From: an uncultured Lachnospiraceae bacterium
Lineage (GTDB): Bacteria > Bacillota > Clostridia > Lachnospirales > Lachnospiraceae
Length of the DNA stretch: 47,061 nucleotides
Assembly: GCA_947625875.1 (NCBI GenBank)
Contig: CANQQG010000015.1
Span: forward strand, 1 to 47,061
Reading direction: 5' to 3'
Both the position numbers and the translations under genes were made by a program. Under the pieces are notes generated by a model. That model saw nothing but the letters and a program-made list of their open reading frames with translations, had not been told where the DNA came from and did no database searches. This document shows, one piece after another, positions 9,474-18,087 of the stretch (position 1 is its first letter; the number at the start of each line of letters is the position of its first letter).

Positions 9474-9544
9474 AATCCACAGCAGCCCGTCCCCCGGGCA
9501 GCCCTGTGTCCGGATGGACTGCTGCAATGATTCCCTTTGATTTA
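9474..9544 (-). other. Large intercistronic hairpin between thl and hbd
   Basis: On the plus strand CAATCCACAGCAGCCCGTCC pairs imperfectly with GGATGGACTGCTGCAATGATT around a GC-rich loop that itself holds CCCCCGGG. There is no T-tract, so it is likelier to be an RNA processing or stability element than a terminator. Confidence 0.5.
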
Positions 9545-9550
9545 CATTTC

Positions 9551-10732
9551 TTACATTTCAACAATTGTCGCACAGCCCATGCCGCCGCCGATGCACAGCG
9601 TAGCAAGGCCTTTCTTTGCATTCCTTCTCTTCATTTCATACAGCAGCGTGACAAGGATGCGGCAGCCGGAAGCCCCTACCGGATGTCCGAGCGCAATCGC
9701 GCCGCCGTTTACATTTACTTTATCCATATTAAAGCCGAGATCCTTTGCAACCGCAACAGACTGCGCCGCAAACGCTTCGTTCGCCTCAATCAGATCCATG
9801 TCGTCGATCGTAAGCCCCGTCTTTGCGAGAACCTTCTTTGTAGCGGCAACCGGGCCAATGCCCATGATCTCAGGCTCAACGCCCGCAAGCGCGCCCGCTA
9901 CCCATGTCGCCATCGGCGTGATGCCAAGCTCTTTCGCTTTTTCTTCGCTCATGACAACGATCGCCGCAGCGCCGTCGTTAATGCCGGAAGCGTTTCCTGC
10001 CGTAACAAGGCCGCCCTCTTTGCCGGAGCAGCATTTCAGCTTTGCAAGCGTATCTTTTGTCGTGCCCGGACGCGGACCCTCATCCTTTGTAAACATAACG
10101 GTTTCTTTCTTAACTTTAACCGGAACCGGAACGATCTCCTCGTCAAATTTGCCTTCCGCCATTGCTTTTTCACATTTCTGCTGGCTGTTTGCAGAGAACT
10201 CATCCAGCTCTTCCCTTGTAATGCCATATTTATCGCATACATTTTCAGCTGTGATCATCATATGGTAATGATTGAACGCGTCTGTCAATGCATCGTTTAC
10301 CATCGTATCAATGATCGTCGCATTGTTCATGCGGTATCCAAAACGCGCCTTTGTCATGGCATACGGAGCCATGGACATATTTTCCATACCGCCTGCGACA
10401 ACGATGTCCGCCTGTCCTGACAGAATCTGGGCAGCGGCTTCATTTACGCACTTTAATCCGGAACCGCATACCACGTTTAATGTAACTGCAGGAACCTCAA
10501 TCGGCAGGCCGGCCTTAATGGAAGCCTGGCGCGCCACGTTCTGCCCCTGCGCCGCCTGGATTACGCATCCCATTAACACTTCGTCAACCTGTTCCGGCTT
10601 AACGCCTGCGCGGTTTAACGCTTCTTTGATCACGATCGCTCCGAGATCCGCAGCAGGCGTGTTGCTCAACGCGCCTCCCATTTTACCGATTGCCGTACGG
10701 CATGCGCCTGCTAAAACTACTTTGTTTGCCAT
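9551..10732 (-). CDS. thlA: Acetyl-CoA acetyltransferase (thiolase)
   Basis: Thiolase condenses two acetyl-CoA to acetoacetyl-CoA, the entry step to butyrate. The 393-residue protein has the nucleophile Cys89 in [12 protein letters not shown], the GGMENMS loop, [18 protein letters not shown], the [11 protein letters not shown] histidine motif and the C-terminal CIGGGMGCA cysteine. AAAGGAGACAAAAA precedes the ATG. It is the first gene of the butyrate operon, and its leader holds a near-consensus Rex operator. That fits known Rex control of thl and bcd-etf genes in clostridia by the NADH/NAD+ ratio. Confidence 0.96.
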   Translation of the reverse strand: MANKVVLAGACRTAIGKMGGALSNTPAADLGAIVIKEALNRAGVKPEQVDEVLMGCVIQAAQGQNVARQASIKAGLPIEVPAVTLNVVCGSGLKCVNEAAAQILSGQADIVVAGGMENMSMAPYAMTKARFGYRMNNATIIDTMVNDALTDAFNHYHMMITAENVCDKYGITREELDEFSANSQQKCEKAMAEGKFDEEIVPVPVKVKKETVMFTKDEGPRPGTTKDTLAKLKCCSGKEGGLVTAGNASGINDGAAAIVVMSEEKAKELGITPMATWVAGALAGVEPEIMGIGPVAATKKVLAKTGLTIDDMDLIEANEAFAAQSVAVAKDLGFNMDKVNVNGGAIALGHPVGASGCRILVTLLYEMKRRNAKKGLATLCIGGGMGCATIVEM

Positions 10733-10766
10733 TTTTTGTCTCCTTTTCCCAGCTTTTTTCTAAAAG

Positions 10767-10784
10767 CTGTTAATTTTTTATCAA
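10767..10784 (-). promoter_or_regulatory. Probable Rex (redox repressor) operator upstream of thl
   Basis: The minus strand reads TTGATAAAAAATTAACAG. Against the Rex consensus TTGTTAANNNNTTAACAA it matches 12 of 14 defined positions and keeps the dyad symmetry. It lies 35-52 bases before the thl ATG. A small hairpin (AGCTTTTTTCTAAAAGCT, 10751-10768) lies between it and the ribosome binding site. I could not assign the promoter boxes with confidence. Confidence 0.65.
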
Positions 10785-10805
10785 TCTTTTACAAAAAAAT
10801 AAACC

Positions 10806-10826
10806 GTCTTACTTCAAATATAAGAC
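10806..10826. repeat. Short inverted repeat in the thl leader; AT-rich gap beyond
   Basis: GTCTTA (10806-10811) and TAAGAC (10821-10826) flank a 9-base spacer upstream of the Rex-like site. The remaining stretch to 11028 is strongly AT-rich and has two copies of TTTTTTGTTCA, but no gene or convincing terminator. Confidence 0.4.
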
Positions 10827-11028
10827 TTAACGCCTGCATTCAGAATACCACACTCAACCCCGTTTGGCAATACAAAACTTCTACATAAAGTCAGGTTTTT
10901 ACAAATTTTTTCCTTATTTTTTTCAAAAAATTCATAATTATTTTTATTTTTTTGTTCATCCTGCCCGTTATTTTTTGTTCAGCCTATATATATCGTTTTA
11001 CTTTTTGTGTATTTTGTATAAGTCCGCT

Positions 11029-12276
11029 TTAATAAAATACGTGGTTCCCGATCACGATCCCGTCCGTCGTCCCATTGTTCCGGTGGAAAAACAGGCAGGA
11101 GACCGTACGCGTCCCGTTCAGGACCGCCTGCGCCGCCGAACGGCACCTGCTGCCGGAGCCGGCCGCAAGCGCCTGCGCGAACCGCCCGCTCGCCACCGGC
11201 GAAAACTGCCCGCTCTGATAAATCACTCCGCTGATGCTGTTCGGGAAACTGGCGCTCGCCACGCGGTTCATGACAACGCTGCCCACAGCGAGCTGCCCCT
11301 CATACGGCTCGCTGCCCGCTTCGCAATATATGATCGTCGATAAAAGCTCCAGATCGCTGCCCTGCCGCTGCCAGTCCCCCTGCGGCTCTTCCTGTTCCTG
11401 CTGTTCCTGCTCTTTCTGTTCCTGTTCCTTTTTCGCCTGCGCCTGCTCTTTTTCCTTCCGCTCCTGTTCCCTGCGCGCCTCCTCCTGCTTTTGGATCTGC
11501 TCCCGCAGCCTGCGGTCCTCCTCTGCTTTCTGCTTTTCCAGTTCCGCTTCATAAGCTTTCTGCCGCCGGATCTCCGCCGCATACCATTCCCGTTTTTCCT
11601 TTGAATCCTGCAGCTGCGCCATGTTTTCCCGAAGCCGGCTTTTCAGCGCCGCCAGCGCCGCGTCAATCTGCGCAAGCTTTTGTTCCTGCGCTTCTTCGAG
11701 GGACGCAATGGCCTCTTTTTCTGAGACGAGCGCCTCCTTTTCTTTTTTTATTTTTTTTATAATCCCGCGATACTCGTCCAGCTTTTCCCGGTCATAATCC
11801 ATCACCGCCTCAAAGTATGCGGCGCGCCGCAGGACGTCCGCCAGCGTGCCCGCTTCTAAAATATAGACCAGAATATCCTCTGTGCTGTTTTCATACATAA
11901 AACAGATCCGCTTTTTCATCTGCTCATACTGTTTTTCTTTTGCGGCTTTCGACTCCTGCAGGGCCGCCTGCGTCTCTTTGATTTCGCCCCTTGTTTCGGA
12001 CAGCTTCGCCCGCGTCTCGTCTAATTCTTCCGAGAGCGCGCGGATCGTCTCCTGCCGGTCAAAAATATCCGCCTGCAGTTCCCGCTGCTCTTTCTCATAC
12101 GCTTCAATCGACGACTGCGTTTTATCCGCGCCGTCTTCCAGCCGGTCTATGTTTTTCCCCGTTTCATCCAGCCGATCCTGTATCTGGCCTGCGCGGATGG
12201 TATACGGCAGCAGAAAACCGGCGCAGAGGACGGCTGCGATCCTGCGGACGCCTTTATGTGCGGACTTCCTTTTCAT
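11029..12276 (-). CDS. Secreted coiled-coil cell wall hydrolase with SleB-like catalytic domain
   Basis: The 415-residue protein starts at the ATG at 12276, preceded by GAAAGGAGCAAAA. It has a basic N-terminus followed by a hydrophobic signal (VRRIAAVLCAGFLLPYTI). A long coiled coil at about residues 20-230 resembles the regulatory arm of CwlO/PcsB-type hydrolases. A Gln/Glu/Lys-rich low-complexity linker follows at about 230-300. The C-terminal 110 residues match the SleB/CwlJ hydrolase family: IIYCEAGSEPYEGQLAVG with the catalytic Glu, then VVMNRV, QFSPV and LFFHRNNG. It probably cleaves peptidoglycan outside the membrane. Pairing a CwlO-like coiled coil with a SleB-like domain suggests a vegetative role rather than spore cortex lysis. 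It is monocistronic and divergent from the HD protein. Confidence 0.85.
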   Translation of the reverse strand: MKRKSAHKGVRRIAAVLCAGFLLPYTIRAGQIQDRLDETGKNIDRLEDGADKTQSSIEAYEKEQRELQADIFDRQETIRALSEELDETRAKLSETRGEIKETQAALQESKAAKEKQYEQMKKRICFMYENSTEDILVYILEAGTLADVLRRAAYFEAVMDYDREKLDEYRGIIKKIKKEKEALVSEKEAIASLEEAQEQKLAQIDAALAALKSRLRENMAQLQDSKEKREWYAAEIRRQKAYEAELEKQKAEEDRRLREQIQKQEEARREQERKEKEQAQAKKEQEQKEQEQQEQEEPQGDWQRQGSDLELLSTIIYCEAGSEPYEGQLAVGSVVMNRVASASFPNSISGVIYQSGQFSPVASGRFAQALAAGSGSRCRSAAQAVLNGTRTVSCLFFHRNNGTTDGIVIGNHVFY

Positions 12277-12325
12277 TTTTGCTCCTTTCGCTTTTGTAGT
12301 TTCCACTTAAATTTATTATACATGA

Positions 12326-12354
12326 TTGTATTTTTCTGTTCAATATGCTAAAAT
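12326..12354 (+). promoter_or_regulatory. Promoter of the degenerate HD-domain gene
   Basis: TTGTAT (12326-12331), a 17-base spacer and TAAAAT (12349-12354) lie about 50 bases before the start codon. Confidence 0.6.
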
Positions 12355-12401
12355 AATTTTAAATTTCGGGCGGAACCAAACGAAGCAAGGAGGGGATTTT
12401 T

Positions 12402-13571
12402 ATGCAATTTGTCGAATCGCAGGACATTAGGCCGGGTATGCGCCTTGCCAAACCTGTTTATAACCGGAATGGCGTCATGCTTTTTGACCGCAATACAAAA
12501 CTTACGCAGCAGAATATTGTGAATCTGATGAATTTCAGCCTGATCGGGATCTATATCCTTGAGCCTGCCGAACCGCTTCCTCCGATCTCAAAGGAAGAGC
12601 TTGAATTCGAACAGCTTCAGACATTTTATATGTTCCGTCTGCGCGACAGTCTGGTAAATATCAGCAAGGGCAAGACGCCGACCGATCTTGCAGCCCTTGC
12701 AAAAGACGTTTTGGAACACTTCGGGACGCTTGACCACAAAGTGCGCTTTACGCAGAACATACGGAGCAATACGGATTTCGTTTACAAGCACTCGGTAGGC
12801 GTCGCCATTATCTCCGCTATGATCGGACACGCCATGCGGCTGCGCGAAAACACGCTGCTTTCTATCATTACGGCGGCTTTCCTGTATGATTTCGGCTACC
12901 TGTATGTGCCTGCGGAGATCATGAAAAAAGGCGAAGACATTACCGCCATTGAGGGATCTACCATAACAAAATACCGCGAGAAGGCGTTTGCCCTGCTCCA
13001 TGCGGACACAAACCCTTATTCCATACCGCCGGACGCGCTCGCAATGGTCACGCAGATGATCCAGGCGGGACGCAAGGAAGATCACTCGGTAGACCGCAGC
13101 AAATGGCTGATCGGCACAAATATTTTAACCGTCGCAGACAAATTTGACCGCGTGACAGCCATGAGCTTAAGCCGCAAGCCGGATTCCGAAATTACGGCGA
13201 TCCGCCACATGATCCGCCATCCGGACATTTATCCGGAAAAGGTTGTCTCCGCGCTTTCGCAGAGCATCCATATTATGCCGGCCGGCAGCTGCGTAGACCT
13301 CACAAACGGTGAGAAAGCCATGGTCGTACAGGCAAATGAAAACGACTTCAACCACCCGATCGTGCTCAGTTTCCAATTTAATAAAATTTATGATCTAAGC
13401 GATCCGGACGTTAATAAAGATATCCAGATTGCGGATGTCATGCGCACGATGGACAACCGGATCGAAGTGGACGAACACACGTTAGAACAGTTTGAGAGCG
13501 ATGACAACCTTTCAAAGACGGTAAAAAAATTTCGGGAGAAAAAACGCAGGCTCGAAAAAACACAGGCATAA
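12402..13571 (+). CDS. HD-GYP-like protein with a degenerate active site
   Basis: A 389-residue cytoplasmic protein. Residues 1-55 resemble the short N-terminal domain of HD-GYP phosphodiesterases (DIRPGMRLAKPVYNRNG). Residues 120-250 follow the HD-domain helix pattern: H130 is kept in VYKHSVGVA, but the metal-binding HD is replaced by YD in LYDFGYLYVP (162-170). The usual HHERxDGxGYP motif is absent (QAGRKEDHSVDR instead). About 140 further residues at the C-terminus match no domain I recognise. It is therefore probably not an active cyclic-di-GMP phosphodiesterase, but a binding or scaffold protein. AAGGAGGGGATTTTT precedes the ATG. An intact HD-GYP regulator lies at 24028-25119, giving a direct comparison. 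Confidence 0.75.
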   Translation: MQFVESQDIRPGMRLAKPVYNRNGVMLFDRNTKLTQQNIVNLMNFSLIGIYILEPAEPLPPISKEELEFEQLQTFYMFRLRDSLVNISKGKTPTDLAALAKDVLEHFGTLDHKVRFTQNIRSNTDFVYKHSVGVAIISAMIGHAMRLRENTLLSIITAAFLYDFGYLYVPAEIMKKGEDITAIEGSTITKYREKAFALLHADTNPYSIPPDALAMVTQMIQAGRKEDHSVDRSKWLIGTNILTVADKFDRVTAMSLSRKPDSEITAIRHMIRHPDIYPEKVVSALSQSIHIMPAGSCVDLTNGEKAMVVQANENDFNHPIVLSFQFNKIYDLSDPDVNKDIQIADVMRTMDNRIEVDEHTLEQFESDDNLSKTVKKFREKKRRLEKTQA

Positions 13572-13618
13572 AAAACGGCATACGGTTTTCCATTTCCGGA
13601 AAACCGTATGCCGTTTTT
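13571..13618. terminator. Strong bidirectional terminator between convergent genes
   Basis: A 21-bp perfect stem, AAAAACGGCATACGGTTTTCC with its complement, around a 6-base loop is flanked by A and T runs. It serves the HD-like gene (+) and carB (-). Confidence 0.92.
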
Positions 13619-13619
13619 A

Positions 13620-16600
13620 TCAGATCTTTGCAATATCTATCATCGTCATTTCATCATGTTCCGTCTCAAGGCTCAATGCGAGCGCATTCGCCGTATCCAT
13701 CGCGGTAATGCAGTTTACGCCTGTCTCGATCGCCGTCCGGCGGATCAAAAAGCCGTCCCTCGCCTTATCGCGCCCCTGCGTCGGCGTGTCGATCACAAGG
13801 TCGATCTTATGCCCTAACAGCAGATCCATAACGGTCGGCGACTCCTGATGGATATTATTGACGCGCAGGGCGTTCACGCCGCGCTCCTGCAAAAATTTCG
13901 CCGTACTCCTCGTCGCATAGATCTTATAACCGAGCGCTTCAAACCGCTTCGCCACTTCCGCGGCTTCCGGCTTGTCCGCATCTTTTACGGTAATGATCAT
14001 CTGCTTATGTTTCGGCAGGATGACGCCCGCGCCGAGGAACGCCTTATATAACGCCTCATCAAAGGTTTTTGCAATGCCAAGGCACTCGCCTGTGGACTTC
14101 ATTTCCGGGCCGAGGCTGATCTCCGCGCCGCGGATCTTTTCAAACGAGAATACCGGCATCTTTATTGCAAAATAATCCGCCGCCGGCTGCAGCCCCGGCT
14201 CATAGCCAAGCTCCCGGATCTTCTTCCCGATTATGACCTGCGTCGCAAGGTCTACGATCGGAATGCCCGTCACTTTGCTGATATACGGCACCGTCCTTGA
14301 AGAACGCGGGTTTACTTCGATCACGTACACTTCTTCGTCCACCGCGATAAACTGAATATTGATAAGCCCTTTTACATGCAGCGCCTTTGCAAGCCTGCCG
14401 GAATATTCGGCAATCCGGTCGCGCACCGTATCGCTGATCGTCGGCGCCGGATAAACGGAGATCGAGTCTCCCGAATGTACGCCGGTGCGCTCGATATGTT
14501 CCATAATGCCCGGAATCAGAATGTCCGTCCCGTCGCAGACTGCGTCCACCTCCAGCTCCTTGCCCATCAGGTATTTATCGACCAGGATCGGATGCTCCTG
14601 CGAATAGCGGTTGATGATCGCCATAAACTCCTCGATCTCTTCATCGGAATACGCGATCTGCATCCCCTGCCCGCCCAGCACATAGGAAGGGCGCACAAGC
14701 ACCGGATACCCCAGGCGGTTCGCCACCTCTTTCGCCTCCTGCGCGGTAAACACCGTCCCGCCTGCCGCGCGCGGGATCTGCGTTTCCTGTAAGATCTCAT
14801 CAAATAATTCCCGGTCCTCCGCGGCGTCTACGTCTTCCGCGGCCGTCCCCAGGATCGGGACGCCCATTTCCATCAGGCTCTGCGTCAATTTAATCGCCGT
14901 CTGCCCGCCAAACTGCACGACCGCGCCGTCCGGTTTTTCGATATTGACGATATTTTCCACATCTTCCGGCGTCAGCGGCTCAAAATACAGCTTGTCCGCG
15001 ATGTCAAAGTCCGTACTGACTGTCTCCGGATTGTTATTGATAATAATCGTCTCATAGCCTTCCTTTGCAAATGCCCAGGTCGCATGGACGGAACAATAGT
15101 CAAACTCAATCCCCTGCCCGATGCGGATCGGTCCGGAGCCAAGCACAAGCACTTTTTTCCGGTCATTTGTGCGCACCGCTTCGTCCTCGCTGCCAAATAC
15201 GGAATAATAATACGGCGTGCTCGCCTCAAACTCCGCCGCGCACGTATCCACCATTTTAAACGCCGCCGTTATGCCGTTTGCGTAGCGCATGCTGCGGATC
15301 TCCTTCTCCGTTTTCTGCGTCAGCTGCGCAATGACATTATCCGGAAACTCAATCCGTTTCGCTTCTTTTAACAACTCCGCCGTCAGCTCTTCTTTTTTCA
15401 GCCGCCGCTCCATCTCCACAAGGATCGCGATCTTGTCAATAAACCATTCGTCCACCATCGTGATGTCGTGGATCGTGCGGTAGTTAATCCCCTTGCGGAT
15501 CGCCTCCGCGATCAGGTAGATCCGCTGGTCGTCCACAATCTTCATGCGCTCTAACAGTTCCTGCTCGGAAAGCTCCGAAAAATCATACGACAGCAGGCTG
15601 TCCACATGCTGCTCTAAGGAACGCAGCGCTTTCATCAGCGCGCCTTCAAAATTATCGCAGATGCTCATGACCTCGCCGGTCGCTTTCATCTGTGTCGTGA
15701 GCGTGCGCTTTGCGGTGATAAATTTATCAAACGGGAGACGCGGAATCTTTACGACACAGTAATCGAGCATCGGCTCAAAGCTGGCATAAGTCTTTCCGGT
15801 GATCGCGTTTTTGATCTCGTCCAGCGTATAACCGACTGCGATTTTTGCCGCCACTTTCGCGATCGGATACCCCGTCGCCTTGGACGCCAGCGCGGACGAG
15901 CGGCTGACGCGCGGATTTACTTCAATAACGCAGTATTCAAACGAATCCGGCTTTAACGCGTACTGCACGTTGCAGCCGCCCGTAATGTTCAGCTCGGAAA
16001 TAATATTCAAAGCCGACGTACGCAGCATCTGATATTCCTTATCGCCTAACGTCTGCGACGGCGCAACGACGATGGAATCGCCCGTATGCACGCCGACCGG
16101 ATCGATATTTTCCATATTGCATACGGTAATGCAGTTGCCGTTTGCATCGCGCATAACCTCGTATTCGATCTCTTTCCAGCCCGCAATGCAGCGTTCCACC
16201 AAAACCTGACCGACGCGGGACAGGCGCAGCCCGTTTTCCAGGATATCCGTCAGCTCCTGCTCGTTGTGCGCGATCCCGCCGCCGCTCCCGCCGAGCGTAT
16301 ACGCCGGGCGCAGAACGACCGGATAACCGATCGTATTCGTAAAGTCTATGCCGCTTTGCACGTCCTCCACAACAAGGGACGGCGCGACCGGCTCGCCGAT
16401 CTTTTCCATCGTCTCCTTAAATTCCAGGCGGTCTTCCGCTTTTTTAATCGTCTGCGCGGTCGTGCCGATCAATTTTACGCCATGCGCCTCCAAAAATCCG
16501 GATTCCGCAAGCTCCATGCCAAGGTTCAGCCCCGCCTGCCCGCCGAGCGTCGGAAGGATGCTGTCCGGCTTTTCTTTCCGGATGATCTTTTCCAGTACAG

Positions 16601-16814
16601 GGACGGTCAGCGGCTCGATATAAACCTGATCCGCAATATTTTTATCGGTCATGATCGTCGCCGGATTGGAGTTTACAAGGCAGACTTCCAGGCCTTCTTC
16701 TTTCAGGGAGCGGCATGCCTGCGTCCCCGCATAGTCAAATTCCGCCGCCTGCCCGATGACGATCGGGCCGGAACCGATCACTAATACTTTTTTAATATCC
16801 GCTCTCTTTGGCAT
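13620..16814 (-). CDS. carB: Carbamoyl phosphate synthase, large subunit
   Basis: At 1064 residues this has the full length of CarB. It makes carbamoyl phosphate from ammonia delivered by CarA, bicarbonate and two ATP, for pyrimidine and arginine synthesis. Two homologous ATP-grasp halves are visible. The first begins KKVLVIGSGPIVIGQAAEFDYAG and carries PAYTLGGSGGGIA; the second repeats this with KVLVLGSGPIRIGQGIEFDYC and PSYVLGGQGMQIA. EVNPRVSRSSALASKATGYPIAK and its second copy EVNPRSSRTVPYISKVTG are both present. The C-terminal allosteric MGS-like domain begins near residue 930. Its ATG overlaps the carA stop by one base (TAATG). Confidence 0.97.
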   Translation of the reverse strand: MPKRADIKKVLVIGSGPIVIGQAAEFDYAGTQACRSLKEEGLEVCLVNSNPATIMTDKNIADQVYIEPLTVPVLEKIIRKEKPDSILPTLGGQAGLNLGMELAESGFLEAHGVKLIGTTAQTIKKAEDRLEFKETMEKIGEPVAPSLVVEDVQSGIDFTNTIGYPVVLRPAYTLGGSGGGIAHNEQELTDILENGLRLSRVGQVLVERCIAGWKEIEYEVMRDANGNCITVCNMENIDPVGVHTGDSIVVAPSQTLGDKEYQMLRTSALNIISELNITGGCNVQYALKPDSFEYCVIEVNPRVSRSSALASKATGYPIAKVAAKIAVGYTLDEIKNAITGKTYASFEPMLDYCVVKIPRLPFDKFITAKRTLTTQMKATGEVMSICDNFEGALMKALRSLEQHVDSLLSYDFSELSEQELLERMKIVDDQRIYLIAEAIRKGINYRTIHDITMVDEWFIDKIAILVEMERRLKKEELTAELLKEAKRIEFPDNVIAQLTQKTEKEIRSMRYANGITAAFKMVDTCAAEFEASTPYYYSVFGSEDEAVRTNDRKKVLVLGSGPIRIGQGIEFDYCSVHATWAFAKEGYETIIINNNPETVSTDFDIADKLYFEPLTPEDVENIVNIEKPDGAVVQFGGQTAIKLTQSLMEMGVPILGTAAEDVDAAEDRELFDEILQETQIPRAAGGTVFTAQEAKEVANRLGYPVLVRPSYVLGGQGMQIAYSDEEIEEFMAIINRYSQEHPILVDKYLMGKELEVDAVCDGTDILIPGIMEHIERTGVHSGDSISVYPAPTISDTVRDRIAEYSGRLAKALHVKGLINIQFIAVDEEVYVIEVNPRSSRTVPYISKVTGIPIVDLATQVIIGKKIRELGYEPGLQPAADYFAIKMPVFSFEKIRGAEISLGPEMKSTGECLGIAKTFDEALYKAFLGAGVILPKHKQMIITVKDADKPEAAEVAKRFEALGYKIYATRSTAKFLQERGVNALRVNNIHQESPTVMDLLLGHKIDLVIDTPTQGRDKARDGFLIRRTAIETGVNCITAMDTANALALSLETEHDEMTMIDIAKI

Positions 16815-17887
16815 TACCTGTCCCCTCCCATCATCTCTATGAATTTATCAAATAAATATGCGCTGTCGGCAGGCCCCGGACATGCTTCCGGATGGAACTG
16901 GACGGTAAAAATATTTTTTCCCGTATATTTCAGCCCTTCGTTTGTCCCGTCATTGACATTGATAAACGCCGGCGTCGCGATCGCCGGATCCAGGTTTTCC
17001 GTATCCACGACATAGCCATGGTTCTGCGAAGAAATGTAGACTTTTCCCGTTTCCAGATCCTTAACCGGATGGTTGCCGCCCCTGTGCCCGTATTTTAATT
17101 TATGCGTATCCGCGCCCGCCGCCAGCGCCATGAGCTGGTGTCCCAGACAGATCGCAAAGATCGGCACATCGGAATCATATAATTTTTTGATTTCCCGAAT
17201 AATGTTTTTACAGGATTTCGGGTCGCCCGGCCCGTTTGAGAGCATGACGCCGTCCGGATTTGCCGCAAGAATCTCCTCCGCAGCCGTCTGCGCCGGATAG
17301 ACCGTCACTTCACAGCCCCTGTCATGCAGCGACTTTGCAATATTATTTTTTGCCCCCAGGTCCAGCAGCGCCACTTTACAGCCTTTCCCTTCCAGTACCT
17401 TCTTTTCTCTGCAGGTGACTTTTTCCACTACGTCCCCTACTTTATATTCCTTTAATTTTGGAAGGATCTCTTCTAAATTATAATTTTCATTTCGCGTGAT
17501 CATGCCGTTCATCGTCCCTTTTTCCCTGAGTATCCTTGTCAGGGCGCGGGTGTCAATGCCCGCAATGCCCGGTATGCCATGCTTTTCCAGAAAATCCTGT
17601 ATCGTGCTCTCGCAGCGGAAATTGCTCGGCATCCGCGACAGCTCGCGGACGATATAACCGTCCGGCCACGGCTTCTTTGATTCCATATCACTGAAACAGA
17701 TCCCATAATTCCCGATCAGCGGATAGGTCATGACAACGGCCTGCCCCGCATAGGAAGGGTCCGTCAAAACTTCCAGATATCCGGTCATGGATGTATTAAA
17801 CACAATTTCGCTGATCACGTCCTTCTCCGAGCCTATGCCGGTCCCGGTAAATACGTGTCCGTCCTCAAGTATCAGAAAAGCTTTCAT
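16814..17887 (-). CDS. carA: Carbamoyl phosphate synthase, small (glutaminase) subunit
   Basis: CarA hydrolyses glutamine and passes ammonia to CarB. The 357-residue protein has the N-terminal domain motif FNTSMTGYLEVLTDPSYAGQ and the IAGIDTRALTRILREKG segment. The class I glutamine amidotransferase domain carries the nucleophile Cys247 in AICLGHQ and His332/Glu334 in QFHPEA. AGAAAGGACGAAATCAT precedes the ATG. It is first in the carAB operon. A promoter about 135 bases upstream and an intrinsic terminator between promoter and start suggest attenuation. No other pyr or arg genes are in the window. Confidence 0.96.
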   Translation of the reverse strand: MKAFLILEDGHVFTGTGIGSEKDVISEIVFNTSMTGYLEVLTDPSYAGQAVVMTYPLIGNYGICFSDMESKKPWPDGYIVRELSRMPSNFRCESTIQDFLEKHGIPGIAGIDTRALTRILREKGTMNGMITRNENYNLEEILPKLKEYKVGDVVEKVTCREKKVLEGKGCKVALLDLGAKNNIAKSLHDRGCEVTVYPAQTAAEEILAANPDGVMLSNGPGDPKSCKNIIREIKKLYDSDVPIFAICLGHQLMALAAGADTHKLKYGHRGGNHPVKDLETGKVYISSQNHGYVVDTENLDPAIATPAFINVNDGTNEGLKYTGKNIFTVQFHPEACPGPADSAYLFDKFIEMMGGDR

Positions 17888-17965
17888 ATGATTTCGTCCT
17901 TTCTTCTGTGTTCAGGCCGCGGAGAAAAGCGCGCCTGCTGCAGGCCGCGTTATCGGGCTGCGGGC

Positions 17966-17989
17966 AAAAAAAAAGAGTGGGCTCTTTTT
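17966..17989 (-). terminator. Leader terminator (attenuator candidate) of carAB
   Basis: On the minus strand AAAAAGAG CCCA CTCTTTTT continues into further Ts. It lies between the promoter at 18022-18050 and the carA start, so some transcripts should stop here. GC-rich repeats follow before the ribosome binding site (CGCGGCCTG twice, and GCCTGCAGCAGGC). No PyrR-binding consensus or T-box was recognised. Confidence 0.6.
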
Positions 17990-18021
17990 CCTGTCGGTTC
18001 ATAAACTACTGAATTGTAAAA

Positions 18022-18050
18022 AGCATAACATATCGGCGCATATTTTTCAA
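18022..18050 (-). promoter_or_regulatory. Sigma-A type promoter of carAB
   Basis: On the minus strand TTGAAA (18050-18045), a 17-base spacer and TATGCT (18027-18022). The -35 box overlaps the last bases of the hairpin that follows the upstream gene. Confidence 0.65.
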
Positions 18051-18079
18051 CCCCGCTGCATCATAATACAACGGGGTTG
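18048..18079. repeat. Inverted repeat after the DUF6465-like gene
   Basis: CAACCCCG and CGGGGTTG flank a 16-base loop. On the minus strand the stem is followed by AAAAATATG instead of a T-tract, so it is a weak terminator at best and may act as a 3' stabiliser or an operator at the carAB -35 box. Confidence 0.5.
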
Positions 18080-18087
18080 TCCATTTC

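Noticed and set aside
9506-10420. Plus-strand open frames of 243-304 codons over thl
   Set aside because: They are antisense to thiolase, which has all catalytic motifs; the frames are shadows from its codon use.
18048-18079. Hairpin taken as a normal terminator of the DUF6465-like gene
   Set aside because: The stem is good, but the minus-strand 3' flank is AAAAATATG, not a T-tract, so it is listed only as an inverted repeat.
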